6,898 bases of DNA. Origin: JACJXF01 sp964349045 (GTDB lineage Bacteria; Bacteroidota; Bacteroidia; Bacteroidales; GCA-2748055). Under the pieces are notes generated by a model. The model was not told the origin of the DNA. It did no database searches and saw nothing but the letters and a program-made list of their open reading frames with translations. This document shows, piece after piece, positions 6,879-6,898 of this stretch; positions within the stretch are counted from its first letter, which is position 1, and each line of letters begins with the position of its first letter. A program made the position numbers and the translations under genes. The stretch is taken from assembly GCA_964349045.1 (NCBI GenBank), contig CAYGFI010000211.1, positions 1-6,898 on the forward strand, read 5' to 3'.

Positions 6879-6898
6879 GTTCAAAAGACACATAACAC

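Noticed and set aside
6328..6895. Plus-strand open frames opposite cas6
   Set aside because: They are antisense to cas6, without family features or a start signal.
1..6898. CRISPR array, tRNA, rRNA or insertion sequence
   Set aside because: No regularly spaced repeats, no tRNA-like folds and no transposase frames were seen; almost all bases are in the six cas genes.

Overview
The window holds the interference and crRNA-processing part of a type III-A (Csm) CRISPR-Cas locus, entirely on the minus strand. Transcription runs from the right edge towards the left: cas6 (6842-6144), cas10/csm1 (6126-3448), csm2 (3372-2950), csm3 (2923-2279), csm4 (2289-1288) and csm5 (1291 to beyond base 1). The genes are tightly packed. 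cas6 and cas10 are 17 bp apart, csm2 and csm3 26 bp apart, csm3 and csm4 overlap by 11 bp, and csm4 and csm5 overlap by an ATGA. The one larger gap is 75 AT-rich bp between cas10 and csm2. This looks like a single operon whose promoter lies at or beyond the right edge.

How the genes work together (family knowledge applied to motifs seen here): Cas6 cuts precursor crRNA in the repeats. Cas10 (Csm1) and Csm4 form the base of the Csm complex at the 5' tag of the crRNA. Several Csm3 subunits form the backbone and cut bound target RNA. Csm2 forms the inner small-subunit filament, and Csm5 caps the 3' end. Both Cas10 activities look intact: an N-terminal HD motif (H23-D24, with H110/H111 and D125) for DNA cleavage, and GGDD (696-699) in the second palm domain for cyclic oligoadenylate synthesis. 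Csm3 keeps its expected catalytic aspartate (D36).

The organism is probably a member of the Bacteroidota (inference). The DNA is AT-rich, gene starts have A/T-rich leaders without clear Shine-Dalgarno sequences, and the short Cas6 looks like the form I associate with that phylum. No taxonomic marker is present.

The window has no cas1, cas2, CRISPR array, Csm6 or other CARF effector, tRNA, rRNA or mobile element. This is a recognisable system rather than an undescribed one. Its less ordinary features are a long charged coiled-coil tail on Csm5 that runs off the left edge, a Cas10 lacking the usual paired-cysteine zinc ribbon, a 22-nt exact repeat shared by csm3 and csm5, a cas6 that seems richer in GC than its neighbours, and a small perfect inverted repeat just upstream of cas6.
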